A stretch of 64,000 nucleotides of DNA, from NCBI RefSeq assembly GCF_963664915.1, contig NZ_OY761810.1, positions 510,661-574,660 of the forward strand. Reading direction: 5' to 3'. The translations under genes were made by a program, and so were the position numbers. Positions 15,795 to 23,293 of this stretch are shown here, piece after piece. This DNA is from an uncultured Caproiciproducens sp. (lineage in GTDB: Bacteria; Bacillota; Clostridia; Oscillospirales; Acutalibacteraceae). The first letter of the stretch is position 1, and every line of letters begins with the position of its first letter. The notes beneath the pieces were generated by a model, which searched no databases, was not told where the DNA came from, and saw only the letters and a program-made list of their open reading frames with translations.

Positions 15795-16238
15795 CTACCT
15801 TGGCAGGGGCAGGGACTGACTGCGCTGATTTCTTCGGTAATCCAGATAATCCTGTAAAATAATCGTTGCGGCAACCGCGTCCACCACCGCCTTGCGTTTT
15901 TTTCCGCGCGTGTCGGTAGTATTTAAATAGCCGTGTGCCGTAATGGTCGTGCCGCGCTCGTCGCGCATTTCCACCGGGACTTCGACAAGTGACTGAAGAA
16001 TTTCGGCAAAGGCCCGTGCATTTTGGGCGCTTTCGCCCTCGCTGCCATCCATATTGCGGGGCAATCCGACCACGATGCCCCCTATCGCTCTCTCTTTGGC
16101 CTGTGCGGCGATCTGCTGTGCAAGGTGCTCCATATTGCGTTCGCTGATTACACCCGCGGGAGAAGCCAGCAGCTCGCTCTCGTCGCACACGGCAAGGCCG
16201 GTGCGCGCTTTGCCCAAATCAACAGCAAGTATCTTCAT
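15795..16238 (-). CDS. ruvX: Holliday junction resolvase-like protein RuvX/YqgF
   Basis: A 147-residue RNase H-fold protein. LAVDLGKARTGLAVCD at the N-terminus carries the catalytic Asp, GLPRNMDG is the central family motif, and RDERGTTITA supplies the second acidic site. YqgF proteins act in pre-16S rRNA 5' processing and possibly in recombination. The start at 16238 follows GGGGAGG; the longer frame to 16298 lies inside the upstream phosphatase gene and has no site. It overlaps that gene by 20 bases and is the last gene of the pyr transcription unit. Confidence 0.93.
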   Translation of the reverse strand: MKILAVDLGKARTGLAVCDESELLASPAGVISERNMEHLAQQIAAQAKERAIGGIVVGLPRNMDGSEGESAQNARAFAEILQSLVEVPVEMRDERGTTITAHGYLNTTDTRGKKRKAVVDAVAATIILQDYLDYRRNQRSQSLPLPR

Positions 16239-16923
16239 TGTTTTCCTCCCCGGTAAAACTCGCTTGGTTTTCCGCCATCCTCCATTTCTGCTGCGCATAA
16301 ACGGATATTTCCGGCGTTAAGTGGGTGGAATCGTTCTTCGAAATCACCGTGCTTTGCAGATCGGAAGAAAAATCAATGATGCTGATTGCCGTGTTATCGC
16401 CCCATCCGACATCGTTAATTTCTTCAATCGGCTTGTGCAGCGCCTGACACAGAAAGTTGCGAATGGCACAGCCGTGAGAAACGACACATACTGTTTTATC
16501 TTGGTTATCCCTGACAATATCGGTAATGGCATCCCACATCCTTGAATATACGGCTTTCATCGTTTCGCCACCCTTTGGCGCGAAGTCAAAGGGACTGGAA
16601 TACCAGTTTTGCAATTCCTCCGGGTAACACCGGGTCAGTTCATCCCATGGCCTGCCCTCATACTCTCCGCCGTCAATCTCATGCAGGCGCGGTTCAATCT
16701 GTATGGGAAGGTTATGGTATCGGTTGATCGCCTCCGCAGTAGTACGGGCGCGTTTTAAGGGACTGGAGTAGATTGCGTCAAACGGCATATTACGGCACCG
16801 CACGCTCAGAAGCTCAAGCTGAGCTTCTCCATTCCCGCTGATGTCGCAGTCGATACATCCTTGAAAAAAGCCGTCGGTATTGCCCTGCGCTTCACAATGG
16901 CGTACCAGTATGATTCTTGTCAT
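16219..16923 (-). CDS. Histidine phosphatase family protein (phosphoglycerate mutase-like)
   Basis: A 234-residue member of the histidine phosphatase superfamily. The catalytic box reads LVRHCEAQGN rather than the usual RHGE, keeping the phospho-accepting His and the Arg. Other conserved parts are SSPLKRARTTAEAI, the acidic ERLHEI-like stretch (EPRLHEIDGGEYEG) and VVSHGCAIRNFL near residue 150. Such proteins are phosphatases for sugar phosphates, alpha-ribazole phosphate or related small molecules; no cobalamin genes are nearby, so the substrate is open. It sits between pyrD and ruvX, 18 bases after pyrD, and overlaps ruvX. Confidence 0.88.
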   Translation of the reverse strand: MTRIILVRHCEAQGNTDGFFQGCIDCDISGNGEAQLELLSVRCRNMPFDAIYSSPLKRARTTAEAINRYHNLPIQIEPRLHEIDGGEYEGRPWDELTRCYPEELQNWYSSPFDFAPKGGETMKAVYSRMWDAITDIVRDNQDKTVCVVSHGCAIRNFLCQALHKPIEEINDVGWGDNTAISIIDFSSDLQSTVISKNDSTHLTPEISVYAQQKWRMAENQASFTGEENNEDTCC

Positions 16924-16941
16924 AAGTAATTCTCCTGTTCT

Positions 16942-17859
16942 TTATGATTCCCACGGTATCATTTTACCCGTAAGTCCGCTTGTGCTTTCGATATTATTTC
17001 TATTCAGATATTCATTTAAGCCGTCTGCTATTTTCAGCGGCGCGTAAGGATCGGTAAAGAAAGCCGTGCCGATTTGCAGCGCGGATGCGCCTGCCAAGAG
17101 CATTTCCACCGCGTCCTGCCATTTTGAAATTCCGCCCATACCGATGATTGGTATTTTTACCCGCCGGTAAACCTGATTCACCATGCGCACCGCAACCGGC
17201 AGCAGAGCCGGACCGGAAAGTCCCCCGGTATTGTTGTGAAGGATCGGCCTGCGGGTGTTGATGTCAATCCGCATGCCGGTCAACGTGTTAATCATGGAAA
17301 TCGCGTCGGCGCCCGCGCTCTCTGCTGATGCTGCGATTTCGGCAATATCGCCGACGTTCGGCGACAGTTTGACCATCAGGGGTTTTTTACAATATTTCCG
17401 CACCGACGCGGTGATGCTTTCCACCCCGGAACAATTTGTGCCGAACTGTACGCCGCCCTGTTTGACATTGGGGCAGGAAATATTCAGCTCAACGATATCC
17501 ACACAGGTACCCGACAGCTTTTCCGCCATCCGGCAGTAATCCTCCGGCGTATTCCCCGCAATATTCGCAATGATGACCGTCCCCTGCTCCCGGAGCCACG
17601 GTAAATCATGCTCCATAAAATAATCCACTCCCGGATTTTGCAGTCCGACGGCGTTCAGCATGCCGCCGGGCGTTTCCGCAATGCGCGGCGGCGGATTTCC
17701 GGGGCGCTGCGTCAGCGTAATGCCTTTGCAGGAAATGCCGCCCAGACTGCTGAGCGGATAAAACTCCCTGTATTCATGACCAAAGCCAAAAGTGCCGGAA
17801 GCGGCAATCACGGGGTTTTGAAACTCGACACCGGCGATGCTCACATGTAAATCTGCCAT
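16942..17859 (-). CDS. pyrD: Dihydroorotate dehydrogenase, class 1B catalytic subunit
   Basis: A 305-residue FMN enzyme oxidising dihydroorotate to orotate. The TIM-barrel start reads VSIAGVEFQNPVIAASGTFG; NISCPNVKQGG holds the class 1B catalytic Cys; and IPIIGMGGIS with GASALQIGTA forms the FMN-phosphate site. It works as a heterotetramer with PyrK, which passes electrons to NAD+. The start at 17859 (MADLH) lies 6 bases after GGGAGGG and 2 bases after the pyrK stop codon, so the two subunits are coupled. Confidence 0.97.
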   Translation of the reverse strand: MADLHVSIAGVEFQNPVIAASGTFGFGHEYREFYPLSSLGGISCKGITLTQRPGNPPPRIAETPGGMLNAVGLQNPGVDYFMEHDLPWLREQGTVIIANIAGNTPEDYCRMAEKLSGTCVDIVELNISCPNVKQGGVQFGTNCSGVESITASVRKYCKKPLMVKLSPNVGDIAEIAASAESAGADAISMINTLTGMRIDINTRRPILHNNTGGLSGPALLPVAVRMVNQVYRRVKIPIIGMGGISKWQDAVEMLLAGASALQIGTAFFTDPYAPLKIADGLNEYLNRNNIESTSGLTGKMIPWES

Positions 17860-17861
17860 GA

Positions 17862-18632
17862 TTATCCCTCCCACACCACATTTTCATAGTTGAAGACCGG
17901 CCCGTCTTTGCAGACATGTCCGTAAAATTCCTGTCCGTCTTTTTTCAGTCTGCACGCGCAGCCAAGGCACGCGCCGATTCCGCACGCCATGCGCTCCTCA
18001 AGGGATATCTGACACGGCACTTTGCGCAGCGCGGCAATCCGGCACACCGCCTTGAGCATCGGGGTTGGGCCGCAGGCGAAGATCACATTGAAATCCAGTT
18101 CTTTTAAGCAGTCCGTCACAAGTCCGCGGTGCCCGTAAGAACCGTCATCGGTCGCAATCAATACCCGATTCCCGTTCTTCTCAAAATCTTCTTTTAAGAT
18201 GATGTTTGCTTCATTGCGGAATCCCGCGACGACAGTTGCGTTTTTTCCAAAAGCCTTCGCAGCTTCCAAAAGCGGAGGTACGCCGATGCCTCCGCCGACA
18301 AAAACCGCTCTTTGTCCGGTATTTCCGAGGAAAAACCCGTTTCCCAGCGGCGCGAGGATGTCAAGCGTATCGCCCGGCCGCATTTCTGCAAGCCGTGCGG
18401 TGCCTTCGCCGCGAATCTGAAAAACAAAACGAAGGGTTTCCGCCGCGCGGTCGATTCCGCAGATAGAAATGGGGCGGCGCAGGGTCTTCCCCGGCACATA
18501 AATATGAGCGAACTGCCCGGGCTGTGCGGCTTTCGCCAGTTCGCCCGCTTCGACGGTCAGATCGAAAATATCGGCGGTCAGCTGTTTTTTTGCAATCATT
18601 TTGCAGAGCATTACATCATATTTCATTTTCAC
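17862..18632 (-). CDS. pyrK: Dihydroorotate dehydrogenase electron transfer subunit
   Basis: A 256-residue ferredoxin-reductase-like protein that carries FAD and a [2Fe-2S] cluster and links PyrD to NAD+. RPISICG (about residue 55) is the FAD-binding motif, FVGGGIGVPPLLEAAK the nucleotide site, and CGIGACLGCACRL with a later C in HVCKDGPVF the cluster ligands. The start could be GTG 18632 or ATG 18626; an AGGAG is 4 or 10 bases upstream respectively. It lies between pyrF and pyrD. Confidence 0.96.
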   Translation of the reverse strand: MKMKYDVMLCKMIAKKQLTADIFDLTVEAGELAKAAQPGQFAHIYVPGKTLRRPISICGIDRAAETLRFVFQIRGEGTARLAEMRPGDTLDILAPLGNGFFLGNTGQRAVFVGGGIGVPPLLEAAKAFGKNATVVAGFRNEANIILKEDFEKNGNRVLIATDDGSYGHRGLVTDCLKELDFNVIFACGPTPMLKAVCRIAALRKVPCQISLEERMACGIGACLGCACRLKKDGQEFYGHVCKDGPVFNYENVVWEG

Positions 18633-18673
18633 TTTGCTCCTGTTTTACGGCTTGTCGGAAATCAGCCGTTTGT

Positions 18674-19609
18674 TTAATTGAGGGAAATTGCGCCGATTTC
18701 TTTTACAATCTCGTCGCGCATCCGCACCGCTTCCAGCGCGGCAGCTTTCGCATACTCCGTTTCAGGCGCACTGCTTTTCTTCCACGCGGTCATAATGGAG
18801 CGGGAGGCGTTCACCACAGCGCCGAGTCCGTTTTGATCAAACGCCGGTGCGACATCCTTTGCGCCGCCACCCTGTGCGCCGTACCCCGGCACCAAGAAAA
18901 AGGTGCGTGTCAAGTCCCTGCGCAGCTCGGACAGCTGTTCGGGATAGGTTGCGCCGACAACAGCGCCGACCCCGGAATATCCGTATTTGCCCGGCAGGCT
19001 TTCGCCCCATTGCTCACAAAGCCGGCCGACGGTGCCGTAAAGCGTTTCACCGCCCTCGAATATTTGATTCTGCAATTCGCCGGAGGAAGGATTGGAGGTT
19101 TTCACAAGCACAAAAATGCCCTTGTCCTGCGCCTTGCACGTATCCAGCAGGGGATTGATGCCGTCGGAGCCAAGGTAGGGATTGACGGTCAGCGCGTCGC
19201 CGCCGAACGGAACAAAAGTCCGCTCACCGACCGTGACAGTGCCGAGGTGCGCCGCGGCGTACGCCTGCATGGTAGAGCCAATGTCATTCCGTTTACCATC
19301 GGTGATCACGAACATTCCCTTTTCCTTCGCATAAGCGATTGTATCATGCAGGGCCTTTACACCCTGCCATCCGTATTGCTCATAATAGGCACACTGCGGC
19401 TTTACTGCGGGTACGATGCCGCAAAGTGCGTCGATCAAACCCTTGTTGAACGCCAAAATCGCGGCCGCCGCGCCTTCCAGCGTTTCGCCGTACTGAGTAA
19501 AGGCTTTTTCCTTTATAAAGTTGGGAACATAGTCAAGTACGGGGTCAAGTCCCGCGACTGTTGGGTTTTGCAGTTTAGCGATTCCTTCCAGTAATCTGTC
19601 CAATGCCAT
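18674..19609 (-). CDS. pyrF: Orotidine 5'-phosphate decarboxylase, type 2
   Basis: A 311-residue enzyme for the last step of UMP synthesis. The longer type 2 form is recognised by NPTVAGLDPVLDY near the N-terminus, VITDGKRNDIGSTMQAYAAAHLG (the catalytic Lys and Asp lie in DGKRNDIG), and VKTSNPSSGELQ. It follows pyrC after about 180 bases and precedes pyrK by about 40, so it belongs to the same cluster. GGAGG lies 7 bases before ATG 19609. Confidence 0.96.
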   Translation of the reverse strand: MALDRLLEGIAKLQNPTVAGLDPVLDYVPNFIKEKAFTQYGETLEGAAAAILAFNKGLIDALCGIVPAVKPQCAYYEQYGWQGVKALHDTIAYAKEKGMFVITDGKRNDIGSTMQAYAAAHLGTVTVGERTFVPFGGDALTVNPYLGSDGINPLLDTCKAQDKGIFVLVKTSNPSSGELQNQIFEGGETLYGTVGRLCEQWGESLPGKYGYSGVGAVVGATYPEQLSELRRDLTRTFFLVPGYGAQGGGAKDVAPAFDQNGLGAVVNASRSIMTAWKKSSAPETEYAKAAALEAVRMRDEIVKEIGAISLN

Positions 19610-19786
19610 TACGGTTCCTCCATCTATCTATAATATTTTATTGAATGATTGTTTGCCCTCAGGCCGGGCGTGCCCCTCCTTTCGGTCTTGTCCGAAAGGA
19701 GGCAAAGTACGCGCAGGGGGATTTTCTCTTAGGTTTCCTTCCTCCGCGGTCTTCATGGGAGGGGATAATTTTACGATTATCCAATT

Positions 19787-21070
19787 TTATCGAAAGCCTG
19801 TATCGTCAAAAACAATTTTGCCGCGGCAAATCGTTTTTTTGACTTTCCCTGTCAGTTCTTTCCCTTTAAAAACAGCGTTCCGGCTTTTGCCGTGAAGGCA
19901 TGCTGTATTGACTGTCCAGCGCTCTGCAGGGTCAAAGAGCACAAGATCGGCCGGTGCGCCGACGCTGAATGAACCAGCCTGAATTCCGAGCAATGCCGCC
20001 GGTGCGGTGCTCATGAACCGAAGAAGATCATTTAGGGTAATAAAACGCTCGTTTACAAGATACGTGATTCCCGCGGCGAGGCTTGTTTCCATCCCGATGC
20101 TTCCGTTCGGCGCGGAGAGAAAATCGAATTTCTCCTCAATGGTATGCGGCGCATGGTCGGTCGCAATCGCGTCGATGGTGCCGTCACAGAGTCCTTCAAT
20201 CACCGCAAGCCTGTCCTCCTCCGTGCGGAGCGGCGGGCTCATGCGGTAGTCTGCGTCGCGCGCAAGCAGTTCGTTTTCCGTCAACGCAAAGTAGTGCGGC
20301 GCGGTCTCCGCCGTTACCTTTACGCCGCGCCGCTTCGCGTCGCGAATAAGCTCTACAGAAGTTTTTGTGCTGACATGGCAGATATGCACCGGAACATTGT
20401 AGGCCGCCGCAAGCGCGATTTCCCGCGCGGTACCGCAGTCTTCCGCGGCGGCGGGGACCCCCTTTACCCCAAGCTTTTCGGATATTTTCCCCTCATTCAG
20501 CTTTCCGCCCTGTGAAAGAAACAAATCTTCACAGTGGGACACCACTTTCAGGTTCAGTTCAGAGGCAAGACGCAGAGCCCGCGCCATCAGCAGCGTGTTA
20601 ACAACCGGCCGGCCGTCGTCGCTCAGCGCGATTGCGCCCGCGTCCCTGAGCGCAGCCAAATCATTTAACTCTTCACTTTTCAGTCCTTTTGTAATCGCCG
20701 CGGCAACATAAATCCGCGCGTCGGCATCTTCTGCTTTTTCACAAATATACCGAACGGTCTCGGGACTGTCCGCCGCCGGCTTGGTATTGGGCATGCATAA
20801 AAGGCTGGTAACCCCGCCTGCGGCGGCGGCACGGCAGCCGGTGAAAATGTCTTCTTTTTCCGTGAAGCCGGGGTCGCGCAGATGAACATGCATATCGACA
20901 AGGCCGGGTGCGGCAATAAGCCCCCGAGCGTCAACAATCTCAGCGGAATCACAGTCAATTTTTCCTCCGATTGCCGACAATACGCCGTCGGTTATTAAAA
21001 TATCACCTGCTGCATCCATTCCGCTTTTCGGGTCTATTATCCTTGCGCCCTTCACTAACAGCTTGTCCAC
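19787..21070 (-). CDS. pyrC: Dihydroorotase, class I
   Basis: A 427-residue zinc amidohydrolase that closes carbamoyl-aspartate to dihydroorotate. LVDMHVHLRDPGF carries the first metal-binding His pair, SHCED the next His, and AIATDHAPH the catalytic Asp region near residue 300. The size and motifs fit the class I (Bacillus-type) enzyme. Translation starts at GTG behind GGAGG. It is the first of the minus-strand cluster pyrC-pyrF-pyrK-pyrD. No PyrR attenuator or pyrAB/pyrB genes are visible, so the rest of the pathway must lie elsewhere. Confidence 0.96.
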   Translation of the reverse strand: MDKLLVKGARIIDPKSGMDAAGDILITDGVLSAIGGKIDCDSAEIVDARGLIAAPGLVDMHVHLRDPGFTEKEDIFTGCRAAAAGGVTSLLCMPNTKPAADSPETVRYICEKAEDADARIYVAAAITKGLKSEELNDLAALRDAGAIALSDDGRPVVNTLLMARALRLASELNLKVVSHCEDLFLSQGGKLNEGKISEKLGVKGVPAAAEDCGTAREIALAAAYNVPVHICHVSTKTSVELIRDAKRRGVKVTAETAPHYFALTENELLARDADYRMSPPLRTEEDRLAVIEGLCDGTIDAIATDHAPHTIEEKFDFLSAPNGSIGMETSLAAGITYLVNERFITLNDLLRFMSTAPAALLGIQAGSFSVGAPADLVLFDPAERWTVNTACLHGKSRNAVFKGKELTGKVKKTICRGKIVFDDTGFR

Positions 21071-21134
21071 CGTGCACCTCCATGCTATACCAGTAAATTT
21101 TCACTATTATACTACACTTTATACAAATCTTAAA

Positions 21135-21908
21135 TTACAAAAAAACAAGGAAATTAGTCAGCGCCAAAAGCTCGCGCGCGTAGCAGGATGAGAAGATATA
21201 CCAGGGCGTAGGCGCACAGACCGGATACGATGTGATTCCCAGCCCCGCGGCGATTCTGCCGGCGCGGTACTGGTGGTAATCGTCCGTGACAATCGCCAGA
21301 TTGCGGTTCATTCCCTTTTGTCCGACAATCACAAGCGAATTTTTCAAATTTTCTTCTGTGGAAACAGACGCATCTTCCGTTAAAATCCGCGAAGTGTCAA
21401 TCCCGTCTTTCACAAGATATTCGCGCATAACGGATGCTTCCGTAACAAGCTCGCCCTTACCCTGTCCGCCGCTGACAATGCACTTCGCCTGCGGGTGGCT
21501 TTTCAGATAAGCGGCAGCCGTTTCTATTCTTACACGTAAATCGGCGCTGGGCACCGTTCCGCTTACCTTGCTGCCAAGCACGACCACCGTCGCGTCACCC
21601 TGCGGCAGTTCCCGCCCCGCGCCCGCCCCGTAAATCATCAGGCCGGTCAGCACGGCGGACCAAAGGACACCAGCGCAGAACAAAATCAAAATTACGCGGC
21701 AGAAAATGCGAAATTTGCCGGAGCTTTTGCATCTGCGGCTGATTGCACCGGAAAAAGCGGTTGTCAAAAGCACAAGCACGCACACAATCATTCCCATGGC
21801 GTTGCCTATATTCAGAACACTCCAATGAATCGGGATGACAAACCATATCAATCCGCAAACCGATAAAATCAAAATCAGTATCTTTAGTATGTGCTTTTTC
21901 AGATTCAT
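21135..21908 (-). CDS. YdcF/SanA-family membrane-anchored DUF218 protein
   Basis: A 257-residue protein with three hydrophobic segments in the first 100 residues and a DUF218 domain after them. The domain is recognised by VVLGSKVSGTVPS, IVSGGQGKGE, TEDASVSTEENLKNS and IVTDDYHQYRA. Relatives (SanA, ElyC, YdcF) are involved in envelope polysaccharide or barrier functions; the reaction is not settled. It is monocistronic, with TATAAT on the minus strand about 40 bases upstream (21950-21945). The IS3 element inserted 76 bases upstream of its start and may have separated it from upstream promoter sequence. Confidence 0.85.
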   Translation of the reverse strand: MNLKKHILKILILILSVCGLIWFVIPIHWSVLNIGNAMGMIVCVLVLLTTAFSGAISRRCKSSGKFRIFCRVILILFCAGVLWSAVLTGLMIYGAGAGRELPQGDATVVVLGSKVSGTVPSADLRVRIETAAAYLKSHPQAKCIVSGGQGKGELVTEASVMREYLVKDGIDTSRILTEDASVSTEENLKNSLVIVGQKGMNRNLAIVTDDYHQYRAGRIAAGLGITSYPVCAPTPWYIFSSCYARELLALTNFLVFL

Positions 21909-21984
21909 CCCCGCTTTCCATATTTAAAAATAGTTATCCATGTCATTATACCATAATCTACGCTAAAATGCCCCCGAACTTTTT

Positions 21985-22009
21985 TGAACTGAACCAGTAA
22001 AAACGGACA
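21985..22009 (+). repeat. IS3 left inverted repeat
   Basis: The left 25-bp terminus; it matches the right terminus at about 20 of 25 positions. Confidence 0.85.
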
Positions 22010-22064
22010 TTGCCAAAAAGCCTCTCATTGTAGGATAATTAAACTACGATGGGAGGCAATTTTT

Positions 22065-22358
22065 ATGAAAAGAAGTTGGACAAATATAAAAGTGCTTGAA
22101 CCAAAAATTCTAGCAATAAGGGCAGCAGGAAAAACGCGACGTGAAATTGCGGATGAATTAGGATTAAAGAAAATTCAGATAAAAGCCTGGATTAACCGAC
22201 ACAACAAAGCAACAGCCCGTGAGGAAGCAGGGCTTCCGCCAAAGGGACGAGGGCGTAAGCCAGCCATCACATTACAAGAATACAAATATGAGAACAAGCG
22301 GTTAAAGATGGAAAATGAGTTGCTGCGGGATTTTCTTCACGCCGCTGGAAGGAAGTGA
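22065..22358 (+). CDS. IS3-family transposase OrfA
   Basis: A 97-residue helix-turn-helix protein. TRREIADELGLKKIQIKAWINRH is the DNA-binding unit, and the C-terminal helix YKYENKRLKMENELLRDF is the leucine-zipper used to pair with OrfAB. The stop overlaps the orfB start as GTGA. IS3 elements usually make the full transposase by -1 frameshifting; no classic A6G slippery run is visible here, so re-initiation at the overlapping GTG is also possible. Confidence 0.93.
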   Translation: MKRSWTNIKVLEPKILAIRAAGKTRREIADELGLKKIQIKAWINRHNKATAREEAGLPPKGRGRKPAITLQEYKYENKRLKMENELLRDFLHAAGRK

Positions 22359-23212
22359 AAGCTGTCACAAAATATGAAGTAATCTATTGCCGCAGAGAGA
22401 AATATCCGATTCAAATCATGTGCAAATTCTTCGGAGTTTCGCGAAGCGGCTACTACGACTATGTAAAGCGCCGTGGATCGCTGCCACGCAATACAGAACT
22501 GGCCGGATTCATAGCCGAGTGTCAGAAAAGCTGTGGTAAAACGTATGGTTACCGACGAGTTCAAATTTGGCTGGAGCGTAAGAAATCTTTGCACTTGAAC
22601 CCTAAAACGATACTCCGCATCATGAATAAATATGGCTTGCTCTCTGAAATACGCCGTCGTAAGAAGTACAAGCAAATGGGGCAGCAGCTTCACAAATATG
22701 GAAATCTGTTGAATCGCAACTTTGTTGCTGACAGACCAAACGCCAAGTGGGTAACGGACATTTCATATATACACACAACCCAAGGCGTTCTGTATCTGTC
22801 TATGATCCGCGATCTCTTTGACAACAGCATTGTCGCTTACAAGACAGGAACCGAACAGACGGTAAATCTTGTTTTGAATACAATCAAGCTTGCTATGGAA
22901 AAAGAAACGGTCGCCGGGGAGTTGCACCTCCACAGCGACCAAGGGTTTCAATACACATCACAAGCATATTTTAACCTAACCAAAGAGTACGGCATTACTC
23001 CGTCAATGTCAAGACGTGGTAATTGCTATGACAATGCACTCGCTGAAAATTTCTTCTCTATTCTCAAAACCGAGTGCATTTACAGACATCAACTGAAATC
23101 ATTTGATGAGGCCAGACAACTCATCGCCGAATACATAGATTTCTACAACAATGAGCGCATACAAACGGAAACGTGCCTGACACCGCTCGAAAAACGGCGT
23201 CAGGCTGCGTAA
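22355..23212 (+). CDS. IS3-family transposase OrfB (DDE integrase)
   Basis: A 285-residue integrase-fold transposase. The N-terminus has the HTH_21 phrase FFGVSRSGYYDYVKRRG. The DDE catalytic residues appear as WVTDISYI, HSDQGFQYTS and DNALAENFFSILKTE. No frameshift or internal stop is seen. It lies in the -1 frame relative to orfA and starts at GTG 22355. Confidence 0.95.
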   Translation: MKAVTKYEVIYCRREKYPIQIMCKFFGVSRSGYYDYVKRRGSLPRNTELAGFIAECQKSCGKTYGYRRVQIWLERKKSLHLNPKTILRIMNKYGLLSEIRRRKKYKQMGQQLHKYGNLLNRNFVADRPNAKWVTDISYIHTTQGVLYLSMIRDLFDNSIVAYKTGTEQTVNLVLNTIKLAMEKETVAGELHLHSDQGFQYTSQAYFNLTKEYGITPSMSRRGNCYDNALAENFFSILKTECIYRHQLKSFDEARQLIAEYIDFYNNERIQTETCLTPLEKRRQAA

Positions 23213-23247
23213 TCTTTCAATATCCTGCGGTAGGGCTTTTTATTCTT

Positions 23248-23272
23248 TGTCCGTTAACTCTGGTTCAGTCCA
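23248..23272 (-). repeat. IS3 right inverted repeat
   Basis: The right terminus, read on the minus strand. The bases just outside it (CGTTCGG) pair with CCGAAC outside the left end. Confidence 0.85.
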
Positions 23273-23293
23273 TTTCGTTCGGAGGCACTTGCA

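Larger units (their letters stand above)
21985..23272 (+). mobile_element. IS3-family insertion sequence, complete
   Basis: A 1288-bp element bounded by imperfect 25-bp inverted repeats beginning TGAACTGAACCAG on the left and TGGACTGAACCAG on the right (reverse complement), both starting with the TG typical of the IS3 family and sharing a distal AACGGACA. It holds orfA and orfB in the -1 phase, both intact. TTT flanks each end (21982-21984 and 23273-23275), a fitting 3-bp target duplication. The element looks complete and potentially active. Confidence 0.9.

Noticed and set aside
22300-22370. Classic A6G slippery site for IS3 frameshifting
   Set aside because: No such run occurs in the orfA-orfB overlap; only the GTGA overlap is seen.
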